DNA of 64,000 bases from Pteria penguin. Its lineage: Eukaryota; Mollusca; Bivalvia; Pterioida; Pteriidae. Numbering within the stretch: position 1 is the stretch's first letter; each line of letters begins with the position of its first letter. A model generated the notes under the pieces. The model did no database searches, was not told the origin of the DNA, and worked only from the letters and a program-made list of their open reading frames with translations. This document shows positions 22,910 through 35,489 of this stretch, piece after piece. The DNA lies in contig CM068585.1 of NCBI GenBank assembly GCA_035048485.1, forward strand, positions 19,214,501-19,278,500. Direction: 5' to 3'. The position numbers and the translations under genes are program-made.

Positions 22910-24502
22910 ATTAATTGAGTACATGTACATATATTTTACTGTCTAAGTTGATTTTCCTTCTCCTTCTCATACAAATTCTGTCACCTATTACCTATTGCTC
23001 TTTGGAGGGTTTTGCTTATTAGCCCTACCTTTGAAAAAACATTTCACAAAGAATATTGTGGTAAACCAGTGACATGTAACTATAAAACCAAGCTTCAAAC
23101 TGTTCTGTAAGTTCATGGTGCATGGGTTTATGGTTCAGTTTGTATTTCAGACAAACTTTTAATGAAGTCTTATGGTAAATCCAGATACTGAAAAATAACA
23201 AAATTTTATGTTAAAGATGATGCCTTCTGCAAAATTCCCATCAAAATCATTGAACAGGAAAATCAATAGTGCACCTGACTTTAAAGGCATGACCTACTTG
23301 TCAAGGTCATAGCCTGCCACTTTACCTTAAGGAACATTCCTACATAACATAAACTTTATCTCATCAAGGATGTAGAAATTAAAGGTAAGACAAATGCTAA
23401 AGTTCATAATCATATATACACTGTACTTCAGAGGTATGACCTTGATCCAAGGTCATGATATACCTCCTTTTCACAATGAATATTTCTACAACCTGTGAAC
23501 CAATTTCAATGAGTGATATAGAATTTTTGAATAAAGCCCTATTAATAGAAGAATCCATGGACAGTTACACATTTTCATACTGTAATACTATACTATACTA
23601 TACAATATATACATACATGGGCAAATGTACATGTTTCAGTACAATCTAATTTTAGCAGAAAACAATAGAAAATTTGAGCGTAATCTTGAATTAGTAAACT
23701 TGTACCGTCTTTTGTAAAGATCTTGGACCACGGCTTTGTTAACGTAGTAATGAATAAGTACACCATGGACAGCACTAACGCTGCAGAAATATTCTGCTCA
23801 AGTCGCAGTACCTACAGTACTTGCTGTCAAGATGGGCAAACATAAAACAATCCATCACCATTTCGAATAAAAAACACAATATACAGTAAGGTATTTCAAT
23901 ACTTCATTTCTAAACTCATTAACATTCATATACAAATTGAATTTCATACAAACATAAATACAAGTATAAAATTTCATACAGAATTTCACATATCTTTCAC
24001 TCTCGTTGTGACTAATATTTCCTATTACGGTAGGTTGTCACACTTTGAATTAGAATATTTGTATGTGATAGTAGCAGTCAAGTGAGAATGTACTGCGATT
24101 CAATTTTCTACACCCACAAATTAATGTTTCTGGAATTACATTAACATTATAAATTTGATACATAATTTATTGTAGTCGCAAGTTACACTTACATATGGCA
24201 ATCAACCACTAAAGTTCTTGCATGTTAATCCAAATGCCATTGTGTTTATCTGGAAAATATTTAGTACAGGAAAATTATTGTTGGATAAACACTGATCTAG
24301 CCAAGGTAATGGAATGACCATTGATTGGTGGAATGAATTAATCAGGGCAAATAATTAGTATCCAATAACTACTAGCTGTAAATCTGCATTGCTTCATCTC
24401 GTAAGCTTTTATTGTGTGTAATACCTATGGATTACATGTGAACAGAAATTTATATATTTTTTCTTTTATTAGATGTTTTTGATAAAACCACAAAAATTTG
24501 AA
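22910..24502. other. Unique AT-rich spacer
   Basis: A few TGACCTTGATCCAAGGTCA-like motifs (23436-23455) recall the tandem-core elements. No gene recognised. Confidence 0.4.
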
Positions 24503-25093
24503 CAGACAGACATTTGACTATCAGTCTGACATGGCCAGCAGGTGCTAAGTCAGACAATTGGCTATCTGTCTGACATGGCCTGAAGGTGCTAAGTCAGACA
24601 ATTGGCTATCTGTCTGACATGGCCTGCAAGTGCTAAGTCAGACAACTGGTTATCTGTCTGACATAGCCAGAAGGTGCTAAGTCAGACAACTGGCTATCTG
24701 TATGACATTGCCTGTAGATGTTAAGTCAGACAATTGACTGTCTGACATGGCCTGTAGGTGTTAAGTCAGACAATGGCTATCTTTTTGACATGGCCAGCAG
24801 GTGCTAAGTCGACAACTGGCTATCTTTCTGACATGGCCAGCAGGTACTAAGTCAGACAATTGGCTATCTTTCTGACATGGCCTGTAGGTGCTAAGTCAGA
24901 CAATTGGCTATCTGTCTGACATGACCTGTAGGTGCTAAGTCAGACAACTGGCAATCTATATGACATAGCCAGCAGGTACTAAGTCAGACAATTGGCTATC
25001 TTTTTGACATGGCCTGCAGGTGCTAATTCAGACAATTGGCTATCTGTCTGACATGGCCTGTAGGTGCTAAGTCAGACAATTGGCTATCTGTCT
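24503..25093 (+). repeat. 44-bp minisatellite
   Basis: About 13 units of GGCTATCTGTCTGACATGGC, CTGYAGGTGCTAAGTCAG and ACAATT. GTCTGAC and GTCAGAC within each unit can pair. Units differ by scattered substitutions. Confidence 0.95.
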
Positions 25094-25261
25094 ACTGTGA
25101 TGCTGATATCACTGTTAAGACCCCCACAAAATTACCAACAATACAAACCAGTCCTCTAACTTTTATTTACCTGTTTCAACAAGAATGAAACTTAAGTTTT
25201 ACATTTGCTGAAAGTAAAATGTAGTTTGATTTTATAATATGTAAAAATTTAAAATAAGTAG

Positions 25262-25545
25262 ATGAGGTGATTTCAATACACACCCTGCTCCATACACAAG
25301 ATGATGAGATTTCAATACACCCCCTGCACATATAAACAAAATCAAGTGATTCCAATACACCCCCTGCACACATCAACAAGATCAGCTGATTTCAATACAT
25401 CCCTTGCACACATTAACAAAATAAGGAGATTCCAATACACCCCCTGCACACATAAACAAGATTAGGTGATTCTAATATACTCCCTGCACACATAAACAAG
25501 ATGAGCTGATTCCAATACACCCCCTACACATATAGACAATGAGCA
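25262..25545 (+). repeat. 40-bp minisatellite
   Basis: About seven units of GATTCCAATACACCCCCTGC plus ACACATAAACAAGATNAG. It lies 170 bp from an unrelated 44-bp array. Confidence 0.92.
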
Positions 25546-26252
25546 AGATTGCTCATCAAGGGTTGAAATTAATAGTTAAGTGGACTTTATCATAAAAGAT
25601 ACCTACACTTTGGATAGGTATTTGACTTACAATAACTGTGATGTAGAATAGTTCTATGGAATCCAAAATAAAATCAAGAGACCAAAATGATTGTTCTATA
25701 GGAAATATAAAAGACACTACAATGGTTCATCATCAGATACCTAGTCAAATCTGAAATACTTCCGTATCACAAAAATAACCAATAAGGTCTTTAATGTGTC
25801 AGGAATACAATGTCAATAAATGTACATGTGATATTCAACTTTATCCTTGGTAGAACTACTTGTGCTCATTAAGCATTGTGCACATTTTATTGATAAAGTC
25901 TACGGCTTCACTTTTATTCTACATCTTACTTTTATTAATACAGTTACATCATTTGGAAAGTAAGTATTCCTCTATTCAGTACACTGGAACAAAATTTAAA
26001 TATTTAATCTTTTCTAGAAATTTTCAACACAGCTTAGTGAAGCCCAACAGTAAAAAGTACTTTAATCATGACAATGTGGTGGTGATTTTGCCAACAAATT
26101 TGACCACTGATGTCACGACAAAAGGGCCTATGGCAAAGAAAGTTATCTGTCACTGAAGTAAGTTATTCAAGTAAATATAATTAATACTTTAAAAAAAATT
26201 CAAAACTTCAATGAGCTACTATTTCAATATACAATATCCACGTCATTTATAT

Positions 26253-26532
26253 TCATTTCCAGTAAGCATGTTGTATGAATTCAGGACTAGTGAATTTTGG
26301 CATTTTAGCCATGGAGAAATCTTGTACAGGGGACCGTACTTTGATTCTTCGTAGATGAGTATCTCTGCCGTTCTGATGATTTGACAGTACTGCTATCTGC
26401 ACCATGAATGTTCGGATGGGCTTCTCATTAATGTCTTTCATGGGAACACACACCCAGCCTACTGGCTCACTAAGCTCTATTTGCTCTACCTCGACTAAGT
26501 CGTTAAAATGTGAACCGGCACGCAGAGATATC
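26253..26532 (-). CDS. ANAPC10: ANAPC10 coding exon 3 with stop
   Basis: Acceptor TATTTCAG. Encodes ISLRAGSHFNDLVEVEQIEL to the highly conserved NHQNGRDTH motif and a C-terminus FIQHAYWK, stop TGA at 26255-26253. Confidence 0.95.
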
Positions 26533-28213
26533 CTGAAATAAATATTTAGTATTAATAAACAGAATGAAGAAGATACAATAATTTAACCGACAACTATGCT
26601 TCTAAAGTAAATATAATTTGTGATGTATTCAAAATGTAGAAGCTAACTGTAACATTTACTTGCAATACACCTTTCTATTTAAAAAAGAAAAATTTACTGT
26701 AAAGCTTGATTCGATTATCTGTTTTACATCTGGAATATTCCTCATGTCTCATGACAACCATTTTGTTATTTCAGATCATTTATTGGTCAAAATCATACTT
26801 ATGGTTTGTATGGAACACTCTCTTGGTAAACCCATGCATTAAAAAATAAGACCACTATGGTTAGCACTGCAGTACCCTATATACATCGCTTTCCTCGAAA
26901 TCTCCTTAACAGAAAATGGGAACACAACACTCCCCTGGCAAATCTTTTAGCATAAAATTAGAACATAATGATGGTAATCGTAGCACCTCAAATCATACAC
27001 CTTGCAAGCAAAGGTGAAACATTCCAGGTAAATATACTTATTATTACCTATTTGGAGTATAACTCTCGTCAGATTTGTAGTCGGTGTAGATACAGATGTC
27101 ATGAATAGTTGTTTTACGTCGGAACTGGATATTTACCAGGTGAGGTTGTGGTCCATCAGACTGCCAGTATGAATCTGCTGTGTTGTCTATTAGTTGATCC
27201 ACACCAAATCCTATGAAAGACAGTAATAATAATTGGAAAGTAGTCATTATGTAATGCATGCTATGACTGGCTATCAATTTTCATACATGTAAATATCAGT
27301 CGTGATTCAGGACCATAAACTGACAAAATACATGTGAATAATTTCATTTTCATTTATTCCATTGTCAAGCATTCAAACAGATCGTTATGCGCGATGGCTT
27401 AATTCCATTTATAAATAGAATAAAACTTAATAAAATCCAAATCCCTGTTATTAAATTAACGCTTGATGGAAGAATTTGAAATCATGACTTAAGTATTTTC
27501 TCAGTTTACGACCCTGAACCTGGGAATAAACTGTACTCTGTTCACATACAATAGAATATAATTTGTTTGTTGTTTATCAGCACATTCATAAATTTATCAC
27601 AAACACTTCAATGACACTAATGTACACTGAGTAAGTGAGTTACTGAGAAGTGCCAGTTTTATTGCTTTTGTTGATAAAGAAAACAAAATCCAGTGCTCAT
27701 ATGTAAATCAAAATTTCTATATATTAAAAGCTTCAGGAAAAAAACATGATTCACTGATACATGTAACAGTGTTGGTAAAATTTCACAATTACATGTACTA
27801 ATAATAATAATAAAAAGAAATGACCAATAAAATTCATTTAAAATTACTTCACTTACATGTATAATATATACCAAGGAATAATAAACAACATAGTTTATAC
27901 ATGTAATTCCCTTTATATAATGATTGTACTGATTATCTTTTAAGTACTCTCTTTGCACACATGTACCTTAATCTTTGACTTGCTTTGAAATAAAAATACA
28001 GGTAAATAATTGACTTGCAATTACAATGAATGATGAATCATATAAAATTTATGTTAACTGCTTTACATGTATGCGTAAAATATCTGTGCTTATTTTACCT
28101 GGTTTACATGACGAAAGAGACCATACAGCTTGATTGCCAACCTCTCTTAACTTTCCTTCTTTTTCGTCCTTTAAAATGTCTATTTCAGGATTAGCTGTCA
28201 CTTTGGTTGCCAT
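26253..28213 (-). CDS. ANAPC10: Anaphase-promoting complex subunit 10 (3 exons, 185 aa)
   Basis: APC10/DOC1 is the DOC-domain substrate co-receptor of the anaphase-promoting complex. With CDC20 or CDH1 it binds D-box degrons and supports processive ubiquitination in mitosis. Minus-strand exons 28213-28099, 27210-27048 and 26532-26253 join with phases 1 and 2 and give exactly 185 codons, the human length. Diagnostic blocks are EVGNQAVWSLSSCKPG, the beta-jellyroll DYKSDESYTPNR, and FMVQIAVLSNHQNGRDTH. The start ATG lies just downstream of a likely acceptor at 28238, so a 5' UTR exon is probable. The protein ends HAYWK rather than the Ile-Arg tail of the human protein. A minus-strand AATAAA at 25891-25886 is a candidate poly(A) signal. 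The gene converges with MAT2B across about 6 kb. Confidence 0.97.
27048..27210 (-). CDS. ANAPC10: ANAPC10 coding exon 2
   Basis: Acceptor TTTCATAG. Encodes FGVDQLIDNTADSYWQSDG and the HLVNIQFRRKTT jellyroll strand, ending DYKSDESYTPN in phase 2 before GTAATA. Confidence 0.96.
28099..28213 (-). CDS. ANAPC10: ANAPC10 coding exon 1
   Basis: ATG at 28213 on the minus strand opens MATKVTANPEIDILKDEK; the exon ends in the conserved WSLSSCKPG, split in phase 1 before donor GTAAAA. Confidence 0.95.
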
Positions 28214-28532
28214 TGTAATTTAGTATGATATCATTGTCTATAAAAATAAAGATACAAATTCAGATTAAGTGATTACATGTACATGTACACTGTTATTTCT
28301 AATAATGGATAAACACATTATTCTCTACAGTTGTGTATTGTTCTCTTGTGATGTAAGGGTTATGACATGACATGTATCAAAATCTACCTTAAATGTTAAA
28401 TGTTTACATGAAACAAATATGTTTTTCATTCAATCTTTGCAACATTTGCAGTAAACATTGTTCATATAAATTTCTCTTGTGTTGTTTGAAATCTTAATAG
28501 CTTTCCAGTTGAAGTTATTAATGTCAGGTACA

Positions 28533-28706
28533 CAATTGAGTCCTTTCGTTATACAGAGTTATTTCCCATTTGAGCAGGTATCTGACATCAAACCCTGATG
28601 TAAAATTACGGGAAATGATACAGAAACTGCATGATGTCACAATGATTTGACGTCAGATACCTGCTCATATGGGAAATAACTCTTCATAACCAAAAGACCC
28701 AATTGG
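28533..28706. mobile_element. Palindromic MITE-like element
   Basis: Arms of about 60 bp at 28533-28592 and 28647-28706. CCCATTTGAGCAGGTATCTG is mirrored by CAGATACCTGCTCATATGGG. No coding content; 320 bp upstream of the ANAPC10 start. Confidence 0.75.
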
Positions 28707-28954
28707 AATAGTGTGTTTATTAAACAGAAAGTGCATTCCACACTTGCCATTTTGTGGCATGAATAAATGTGCCAAAAGGTGTGATGTCAAGCATTTGACG
28801 ATCAGTCAATTGCTTTATTTATGCTATCAGCTGTAAAGATTAGTGACAAATGATGAGTAAAAAAAACATGTATTACTGACGATACTGCTACTCCATAGGT
28901 CTTACAGAAATGGCAAATGTCAGGTCTTATGTAAATAACTGTTGGCCACTACAT

Positions 28955-29039
28955 AAAAACCAAGGTCTTGCAACAATGGCAAATGTCAGGTGCTATCATA
29001 ACACCTGACATTTGCCATTGTTGCAAGACCTTGGTTTTT
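28955..29039. repeat. Perfect 38-bp hairpin with 9-base loop
   Basis: The left arm 28955-28992 contains AAGGTCTTGCAACAATGGCA. The right arm 29002-29039 is its exact complement. A related single arm lies at 28897-28927 and a diverged one at 31685-31730. Confidence 0.9.
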
Positions 29040-29119
29040 TTTTTTTTTTTTTGGGGGGGGGGGGTAACATGATGTTACTAGTCACTGTATATAATACAGT
29101 ACATCAACCTAGGACTCAC

Positions 29120-29957
29120 AGCAAGGCAAATGTATGTAAGACCATTTGCTGACGATTGCTTCTTACACAGAGTCATCAAATCAATGCACGACCACAAGAC
29201 ACTTTAACTGGACTTAGACCTACTACAAAAATGGGACCATGAATGGCAGATGAGCTTCAATCCTGAAAAGTGTGAGGTAGTATGCATTACCAACAAGTGG
29301 CAAATCATTGATGGTCCGTCCTCAACTGGAGAATGCCTTGACTGTTTGGGATCGTACCAACAAGACCCACATAAATGCAATAGAGACTGTTCAGTAGAGT
29401 CGCGCAGTTAATCACTGGAGACTACAGACAGAAAAGCCGTGCAACATCCATGCTCCACAACCTCCAGCTGGAAAGCCCAATTGAAACACCATCGCTATTT
29501 TTTTACAAATTATTTGCGAAATGGACGAGTTGTTATGATTGCTGGCAAGCCTTCAAGAGAGGTGAAACAGGGCAAGAGCAGTCATGATGTACCATGTGGT
29601 GTCTAACTTGGGTCTGTTTTATCGATAAATAGAATAAAACCATTCTGCTTGGCAATTTATATGTGAACGTTTGATAATGGAATAAATTAAAATGAAATAA
29701 TTGATTTAAGTATTTTCTCAAATTATGGCACCAAACCCTGATAGATCTGCCATCCAGTCCACTCCATCCATCAGGTACAGAAACCAGAGGACACATGCAG
29801 CCATTTATCCAACCATCATGCCACGACAGGAGCTACCAGTATTCATTCTTTCTTGCTGGCATTGTCATTCCGAATTCCCTGCCACAGGACATAGTCAATG
29901 CTGACTCACTGGAGTCATTCAAGACCAGGATCATCGCCACAGATTTAATTACATGAC
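29120..29957 (+). pseudogene. Non-LTR retrotransposon (LINE) reverse transcriptase remnant
   Basis: Conceptual translation shows the catalytic box in YVRPFADDCFLHR (FADD at 29144-29155). A TAA follows where Gln is expected, then DLDLLQKWDHEWQMSFNPEK. After a deletion near 29310 comes RPQLENALTVWD...THINAIETVQ, and near 29840-29940 FFLAGIVIPNSLPQDIVNAD, the usual C-terminal block of CR1/L2-like LINEs. Stops and frame breaks show it is dead. Confidence 0.8.
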
Positions 29958-30552
29958 ATTGATTTTATTCAGATTTAAATGGGCCTTCCTTGACACGATT
30001 TTAACCTTTCAACACATGTGCAATAATGTTCCTGAATGGAGCCTGGCAAAGTATTGGCAGAAGACCATTGTTCCAGAAATCCAATTACCCGTTACCAGCG
30101 GTAAGTGTAAAAAAACAGCTCAGGTAACCGCAAAGCTTTAAACCTCCTTACCTAGTGGTAAGTAAATTCTGAGTAATATCAATTGCATAAATTTTTAATG
30201 CACAATCAGAAATAGCAGAACCAAAAAGAATTGCCGATTTTTTATACATTATTTTTTTTTTACAATAGCATGTTTCCTGTTTCCATCTCAGCCGTTGACA
30301 GATCAAAATAAGTCTAGAAAGATTGGGTTTAAAAATGGCCAGAGAAATTGTTCAACTCAAGAAGCATTGTCTCTGGATTCACTTGTTCACAACAGGTATC
30401 TGACATAAAACTTCCAGTCATCATTATGCTTGCTGAAAGTTCATGTATCACATTTCAATGGACAGTCATTACGTAGGCACTGTTTGAACTTCATAATCAT
30501 TTAATTCGCTAACTTTAATTCTTATCCTCTTTCAAAGCGATAAAATGTTACT

Positions 30553-30787
30553 ACAGAACAATCCGGGTGGAACTTTATTTGCCCACTGGTCACAGTGGGC
30601 ATTTTTAGAGTGGGCATTAAAAATGTCCAGGGGACATTCTTGTATAAGAGCCAGTTAGATTTAACATTCATGTAAGTGAACAGCTTGATAGCTTAGAAAA
30701 ATGTCCACTCCTAATGCCCACTGAAATTTCAGGTGGACTGCCCACTGTGGACAGTGGGCATTCAAAGTTCCACCCGGACTGCACTGT
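30553..30787. mobile_element. MITE-like element with 48-bp inverted ends
   Basis: AATCCGGGTGGAACTTTATT...CACAGTGGGC at 30553-30600 is mirrored at 30740-30787. Inner GTGGGCATT motifs form further small inversions. No coding content. Confidence 0.8.
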
Positions 30788-32520
30788 AAACAAACATAAA
30801 CAGGATATTCTGATACATGTATGTAATACTGTCGTAATGAACATACATGTATTATAGCTTTCTCGATAAAGATCAACGTCTACATTCTACACTTTGAATA
30901 CATTTCAGTATTCAAACGGAAGGTTGTTTAAGAAAAGGTAAAATCCGTTGAAAAATGTTTTGTTAGAAATTTGAATATCCCTTTTACTTTGGGTAAGTAC
31001 ATTTTTACCATGGGTAAGTGGATTTCAGTTAGTCATTTACGCATTGGTAAGTGTCTTTTTGAAAATTTTTTAGAACACTGAAGACCACTCTCCTGGTGTG
31101 GTAACAGTTCAGGACGATTTTTGAAGTTTTCAGCAAACAACTTTTGCTACAGAAGATCAAAATACATGAGGTTAGGTACAGTGCATGGTTTACCCATTAT
31201 GTATAGAAAAATACCAAACTTATGACAAAACCATACATTAACCAAATATTTTATGCATTTTTACGACTCTCCTTTTCGCCATTTTCCCCCACTTCACTGT
31301 AATAGTTCCCGGACGATCCAGTCTACTGATATTGTTAGTGGATAGAAATACATGATATTCGCTAAAGTCGAAGGTCAAACTTTTACAAAAATGCTCATAT
31401 GAAAATATTGCATTATTCGACCTTAAAAAAACGATTTTAGGTTCATTGATCAAGTGCACGTTTACCCCGCATTTGAATACTGAAAGTAGGTCACAATGTG
31501 ATAAATAAAATAAAATAGGAGCCATAAATCAAACTTTAACCAGAAAGATCTTATTCTCTTTTAAATATCATTTATTTTGTATAAAAATTTTGGATGATTT
31601 CTGGACCATTGTGCTCAAACCAGCAAAACGTCCAGGAACTGTTACAACTCACAGTACCAGTTGGCAACTTACATGTATAACACCCTAGGTCTTACAGGCA
31701 ATTAAGCAAAAGCAAATATCAGGTGTCATGTTATTAACCACACTGTAATATGATAAGACATCTTCATGTGTCAAGCCCTTAAGCCAAGGGGTTGTGGTAC
31801 GTAAACCTCTCTCTCAGTAGCACATCCCCTTAAAATTGACTCGAGATGGCTGAGGAAATACCACCCTGCGAAATTTTACATTTTGAGAGTATTACAAGAT
31901 GATCATGAGTGACATCACATGTCTACATGATCATTATGGAACAACTTGCTACATTTATGATGATATACTGGCTACAGCGGAGTACAACTACAACTACAAG
32001 TCTATACTGTATCATCAGCAGAGTACAGTGCAGTAGAACTATCAGATGATCTGGAATGGGGGCCCAACTGTGACCATAACTTACTTATACCCTCAGCTCA
32101 TGTGATCCATTGTACTTAAAACCTAAAACGAACATCAAGAAAAAGCTGTAATTACCGATTAAAAATTAAAAGTCTTGCAGGAAAATCACACTTTGAAACG
32201 ATTAAGAAAATCTATAACGGATAAAATACATTCCGGACAATTGCAAAATCCGAAAGACTTTGTTGAGAGAGAAAACAGAAGACATCTCACAAAGCTGTAT
32301 GGCACAAATCACCAAGGATATGCACATTAAGAGAACAAAACCAACAGATAATCTGAAAAAAAACTAAACGAACAAAAAACAAAATTCGAAAAACAGAATT
32401 TCATTGACTTTTTCTCAGAAAAAAAAAAAAAAAGAAAAGGGGGAGACGTAAAAATTCAGTCGAAAACAGACGGAATCTCGCAAAACGTAAACCAGATCTG
32501 TCACTATGATATAACTGTTT
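30788..32520. other. AT-rich spacer without recognised genes
   Basis: Only a diverged copy of the hairpin arm near 31685-31730 and simple A-rich runs were seen. Confidence 0.4.
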
Positions 32521-32527
32521 ATGCAAA

Positions 32528-32765
32528 GGGCTTTCGGCTCGTTGCCCTCCCTTCAGTTATACCAATATAATATTTATTATATTGGTATAATTAAGGGGGG
32601 GGGGGGGGGCAACGAGTCGAAAGCTTTCGGCTTTCGGCTCGTTCCCCCCCCCCCCTTTCGGCTTACGGCTTTTCGGCTTTCGGCTCGTTGCCGTCCCTTC
32701 AATTATACCAATATAATATTTATCATATTGGTATAATTAAGGGGGGCAACGAGCCGAAAGCCCTG
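32528..32765. mobile_element. Two adjacent palindromic elements
   Basis: Each palindrome has GCTTTCGGCTCGTTGCC arms around a perfect core, TTATACCAATATAATATT...ATATTGGTATAA. One spans about 32528-32627 and the other about 32670-32762. They are joined by repeats of TTTCGGCT and interrupted by G and C runs. Confidence 0.85.
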
Positions 32766-33999
32766 TGGTTTATGCAACAGTGTATGAACTTTTAAATCAG
32801 ATCCCATTTATCTCAAAATATAACATAAAATCAAACAAATGTGACAGAAACCCCCCCTCCCCTTTCAATCTCATGGATACATATTCTTCAAATTTGTAAA
32901 ATGACGAGGGTAAAGTTTTAAATTGCCCTTTCATTACACTTTGAATACTCAGGAACATTAAACTGAACCAAAATCAGCTTATAAACACATTTACGATAAA
33001 TCTTAATTACTCGACAACACCTCTAATATTTGTTAAAATATTAGATTTTCCGTTTGGGAATGTTTAATTTTCGAAACTTGTTTCACGGAAATTGCACCGG
33101 CTTCTTTTATGGTATTCCAGTAAAAAGTTCCTTTACTCTGGAGTCAAAAAGCAAGATCTTTTAAATGAGTAAAACAGAACGATACATGTTGAGTTTTCCA
33201 TCTATCCACAGAGCGCATTGTCCACATTATCATTGTAGTTCTTTTAGAAAAGAAAGAAAAATAAGCCTTGGTTTGATGATCACTGTAAATACTTGTTACA
33301 GGTCTCAAACGAACAAACAAACTTTGTTGAAATAAAAGGTTATATAATAAGTATGGAAAAAAGATTGAATATAATAGAATTTACACTTATGTTGAAGGTA
33401 ACAAACTTGACCATGGCATGTATAAAAGGCAATTAAACATGTACTACGTTGGGGTCCCCGTTAGGTATCCGCACATGTTATACTGTACCTTAAAATACTA
33501 TTAGACACCTGAAAAGTCAAAACAGCGTAAGTACAAGCAATGAATTTAGAACACATCTCAATCGACCACGTATGACTAAATTTTAAAATACTGTCATTTA
33601 CTAGTATGTTTATTATTTTTGAAATTCCAGGGCAGAATGAAAGGGAAGTTTGAAACTCTTTACTCAGGCAGAATCCGCTATGGGTATTGAACATGTATAA
33701 ATATTGTCAGTTATTAAGCGGTTGTAGAAAAAATGTTATCTTGTTATATATCTTGTTAGTTTTACATCCTTTACATAACTTCTCACTTGCAAGTCACATC
33801 TTAAAACATGAAAATACCTTGGGATAGCCGAAACAAGATGTTGCAGCAAATGACAAATTGGAATTTCCTTTAGATCATCAAGTCAACCAATCTACATGTC
33901 AATATATATTTATAGGTGTCATGCAACTTTGTCCTTGTTTTTTTTTTAGATATATAAAACCTCATACCCCGAAAGGAAATTCAATAACAAGTACTAAGA

Positions 34000-34215
34000 C
34001 ACGAAGACACAGGACGGAAGACATAGGGCAAAGACTTTGGACGGAGGATATAGAACGGAGGACAAATGGGGACAGAGAATATATGATAGAGGATAGAGAA
34101 TATGAGTGGAGGGCGGAGGACATAGAACGGAGGATATAAGATCAAGGATATATAACGGGGGACAAAGGATATACGACGGAAAACACATGGCGGAGCGCAG
34201 CGCATGGGACAGAGA
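34000..34215 (+). repeat. Purine-rich degenerate tandem repeat
   Basis: A run of GGACGGAGGATATAGAAC-like units, roughly 15 bp, gradually degenerating. Reading frames through it are artefacts of the repeat. Confidence 0.75.
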
Positions 34216-34314
34216 ACGGAGTTTCGCAGATCTATTGCTTTCGTATGACATTCATAATCTATATGTACAAAAGTCTGTAAGGATCATTTTTTTTTGGTAG
34301 AAAAAATATTTTTG

Positions 34315-34315
<1 letters not shown>

Positions 34316-34384
<69 letters not shown>
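34316..34384. repeat. (AT)n microsatellite
   Basis: About 34 AT repeats, about 100 bp before the left arm of the tRNA-like inverted-repeat element. Confidence 0.97.
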
Positions 34385-34387
<3 letters not shown>

Positions 34388-34480
34388 GCACAAATAGAAT
34401 CAGTGAAACACCTGGGAGTACTATGGACCTTGGATCTCCGAAGAAATACCTGTAGAAAATAAAGACAAATTAGACAAACA

Positions 34481-34697
34481 TATAAAGCACAAAGACACTA
34501 CAGTTAACAAGGCACCCTATATTTCACTTATATCCGTTCCCCGTCTGGGACTCGAACCCACGACCTATGGTACCGAATCACCTAGCTGTCATGCATCCGA
34601 CCCTCTAACCGACTGAGCTACCCGACGTCCCAGACGGGGAACGGATATAAGTGAAATATAGGGTGCCTTGTTAACTGTAGTGTCTTTGTGCTTTATA
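34481..34697. mobile_element. Perfect 70-bp inverted repeat enclosing a tRNA-like sequence
   Basis: Left arm 34481-34550 and right arm 34628-34697 are exact reverse complements (GGCACCCTATATTTCACTTA within). The 77-base centre plus arm edges reads as a tRNA-like sequence on the minus strand. The right side runs straight into a second (TA)n tract (34694-34714). Perfect arms suggest a recent insertion, gene-conversion upkeep or a foldback origin. Confidence 0.9.
34545..34630 (-). other. tRNA-like sequence with intact A and B boxes
   Basis: The minus strand contains TAGCTCAGTCGG (A box) and GGTTCGAGTCC (B box), both exact matches to the pol III internal promoter consensus. About 50 bases lie between them, longer than in a plain tRNA. 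The seven bases before the A box do not pair with those after the T arm, so a working tRNA is unlikely. Confidence 0.7.
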
Positions 34698-35489
34698 TAT
34701 ATATATATATATATTTGACTGATGTGGGTTCCATCCCGGATACTCTTTTAATCTGCAAAGTCTTGAGAAAGATCAAGAAACGAGCTATTCATTTGCTAGA
34801 GCTGCATTGAAAAAATACATTGATATACAGACTGTAGCATATATATAATCTTATTATGACGACGCTCAATCGTTTATTTAGCATTGTATTGTTGTTAATC
34901 GTTGCATACAATACTCGCATATGCATTAAACACTCCTATACGTCATTACAACAGAAATATGCCAAATATGTAAAAATGCATGCAGGGATTAGCAAAATGT
35001 TTAGAAAAGCATACCTTAATTCTCATTTTAAGAGTCGTTTCGGTTTCCCCCAACCTACACATATTTATTTTGATATCATCACGTACATGTAAATTAAGCA
35101 TCAAACGGAAGTTTTAAATTCAATAGTATTAAGTCGTTCTGTTCTAATATGTAAATATTTATGCCGTCGCTATATAGAATATACCAACTGAATGAACACA
35201 TTTAATAGAAATGAATAAAAAGGCATTGGTCAATGCTAAATTTAAATAAAAATCTCAATGGTAAGGTCACCCATATGAATGTAGCATAAACTATGGTCAT
35301 ATATTCGTATTATTTTTAAGATTTGAAGCCTTTAGCGAATGATCAATGAGTACCTGGTACCCTTAATTCATGTCATAAGTTTGAAACTTTATGGACTATG
35401 GATAGTACGACATCTCCTTTTCCAATCCTTACTGCAATAATTTGTCTTAATTTCCCTTTTCTAATACTCATTATTAAATGCAGGTCCTC

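Noticed and set aside
24503..25093. CRISPR-like array
   Set aside because: Units are contiguous with no unique spacers, and the DNA is eukaryotic; this is a minisatellite.
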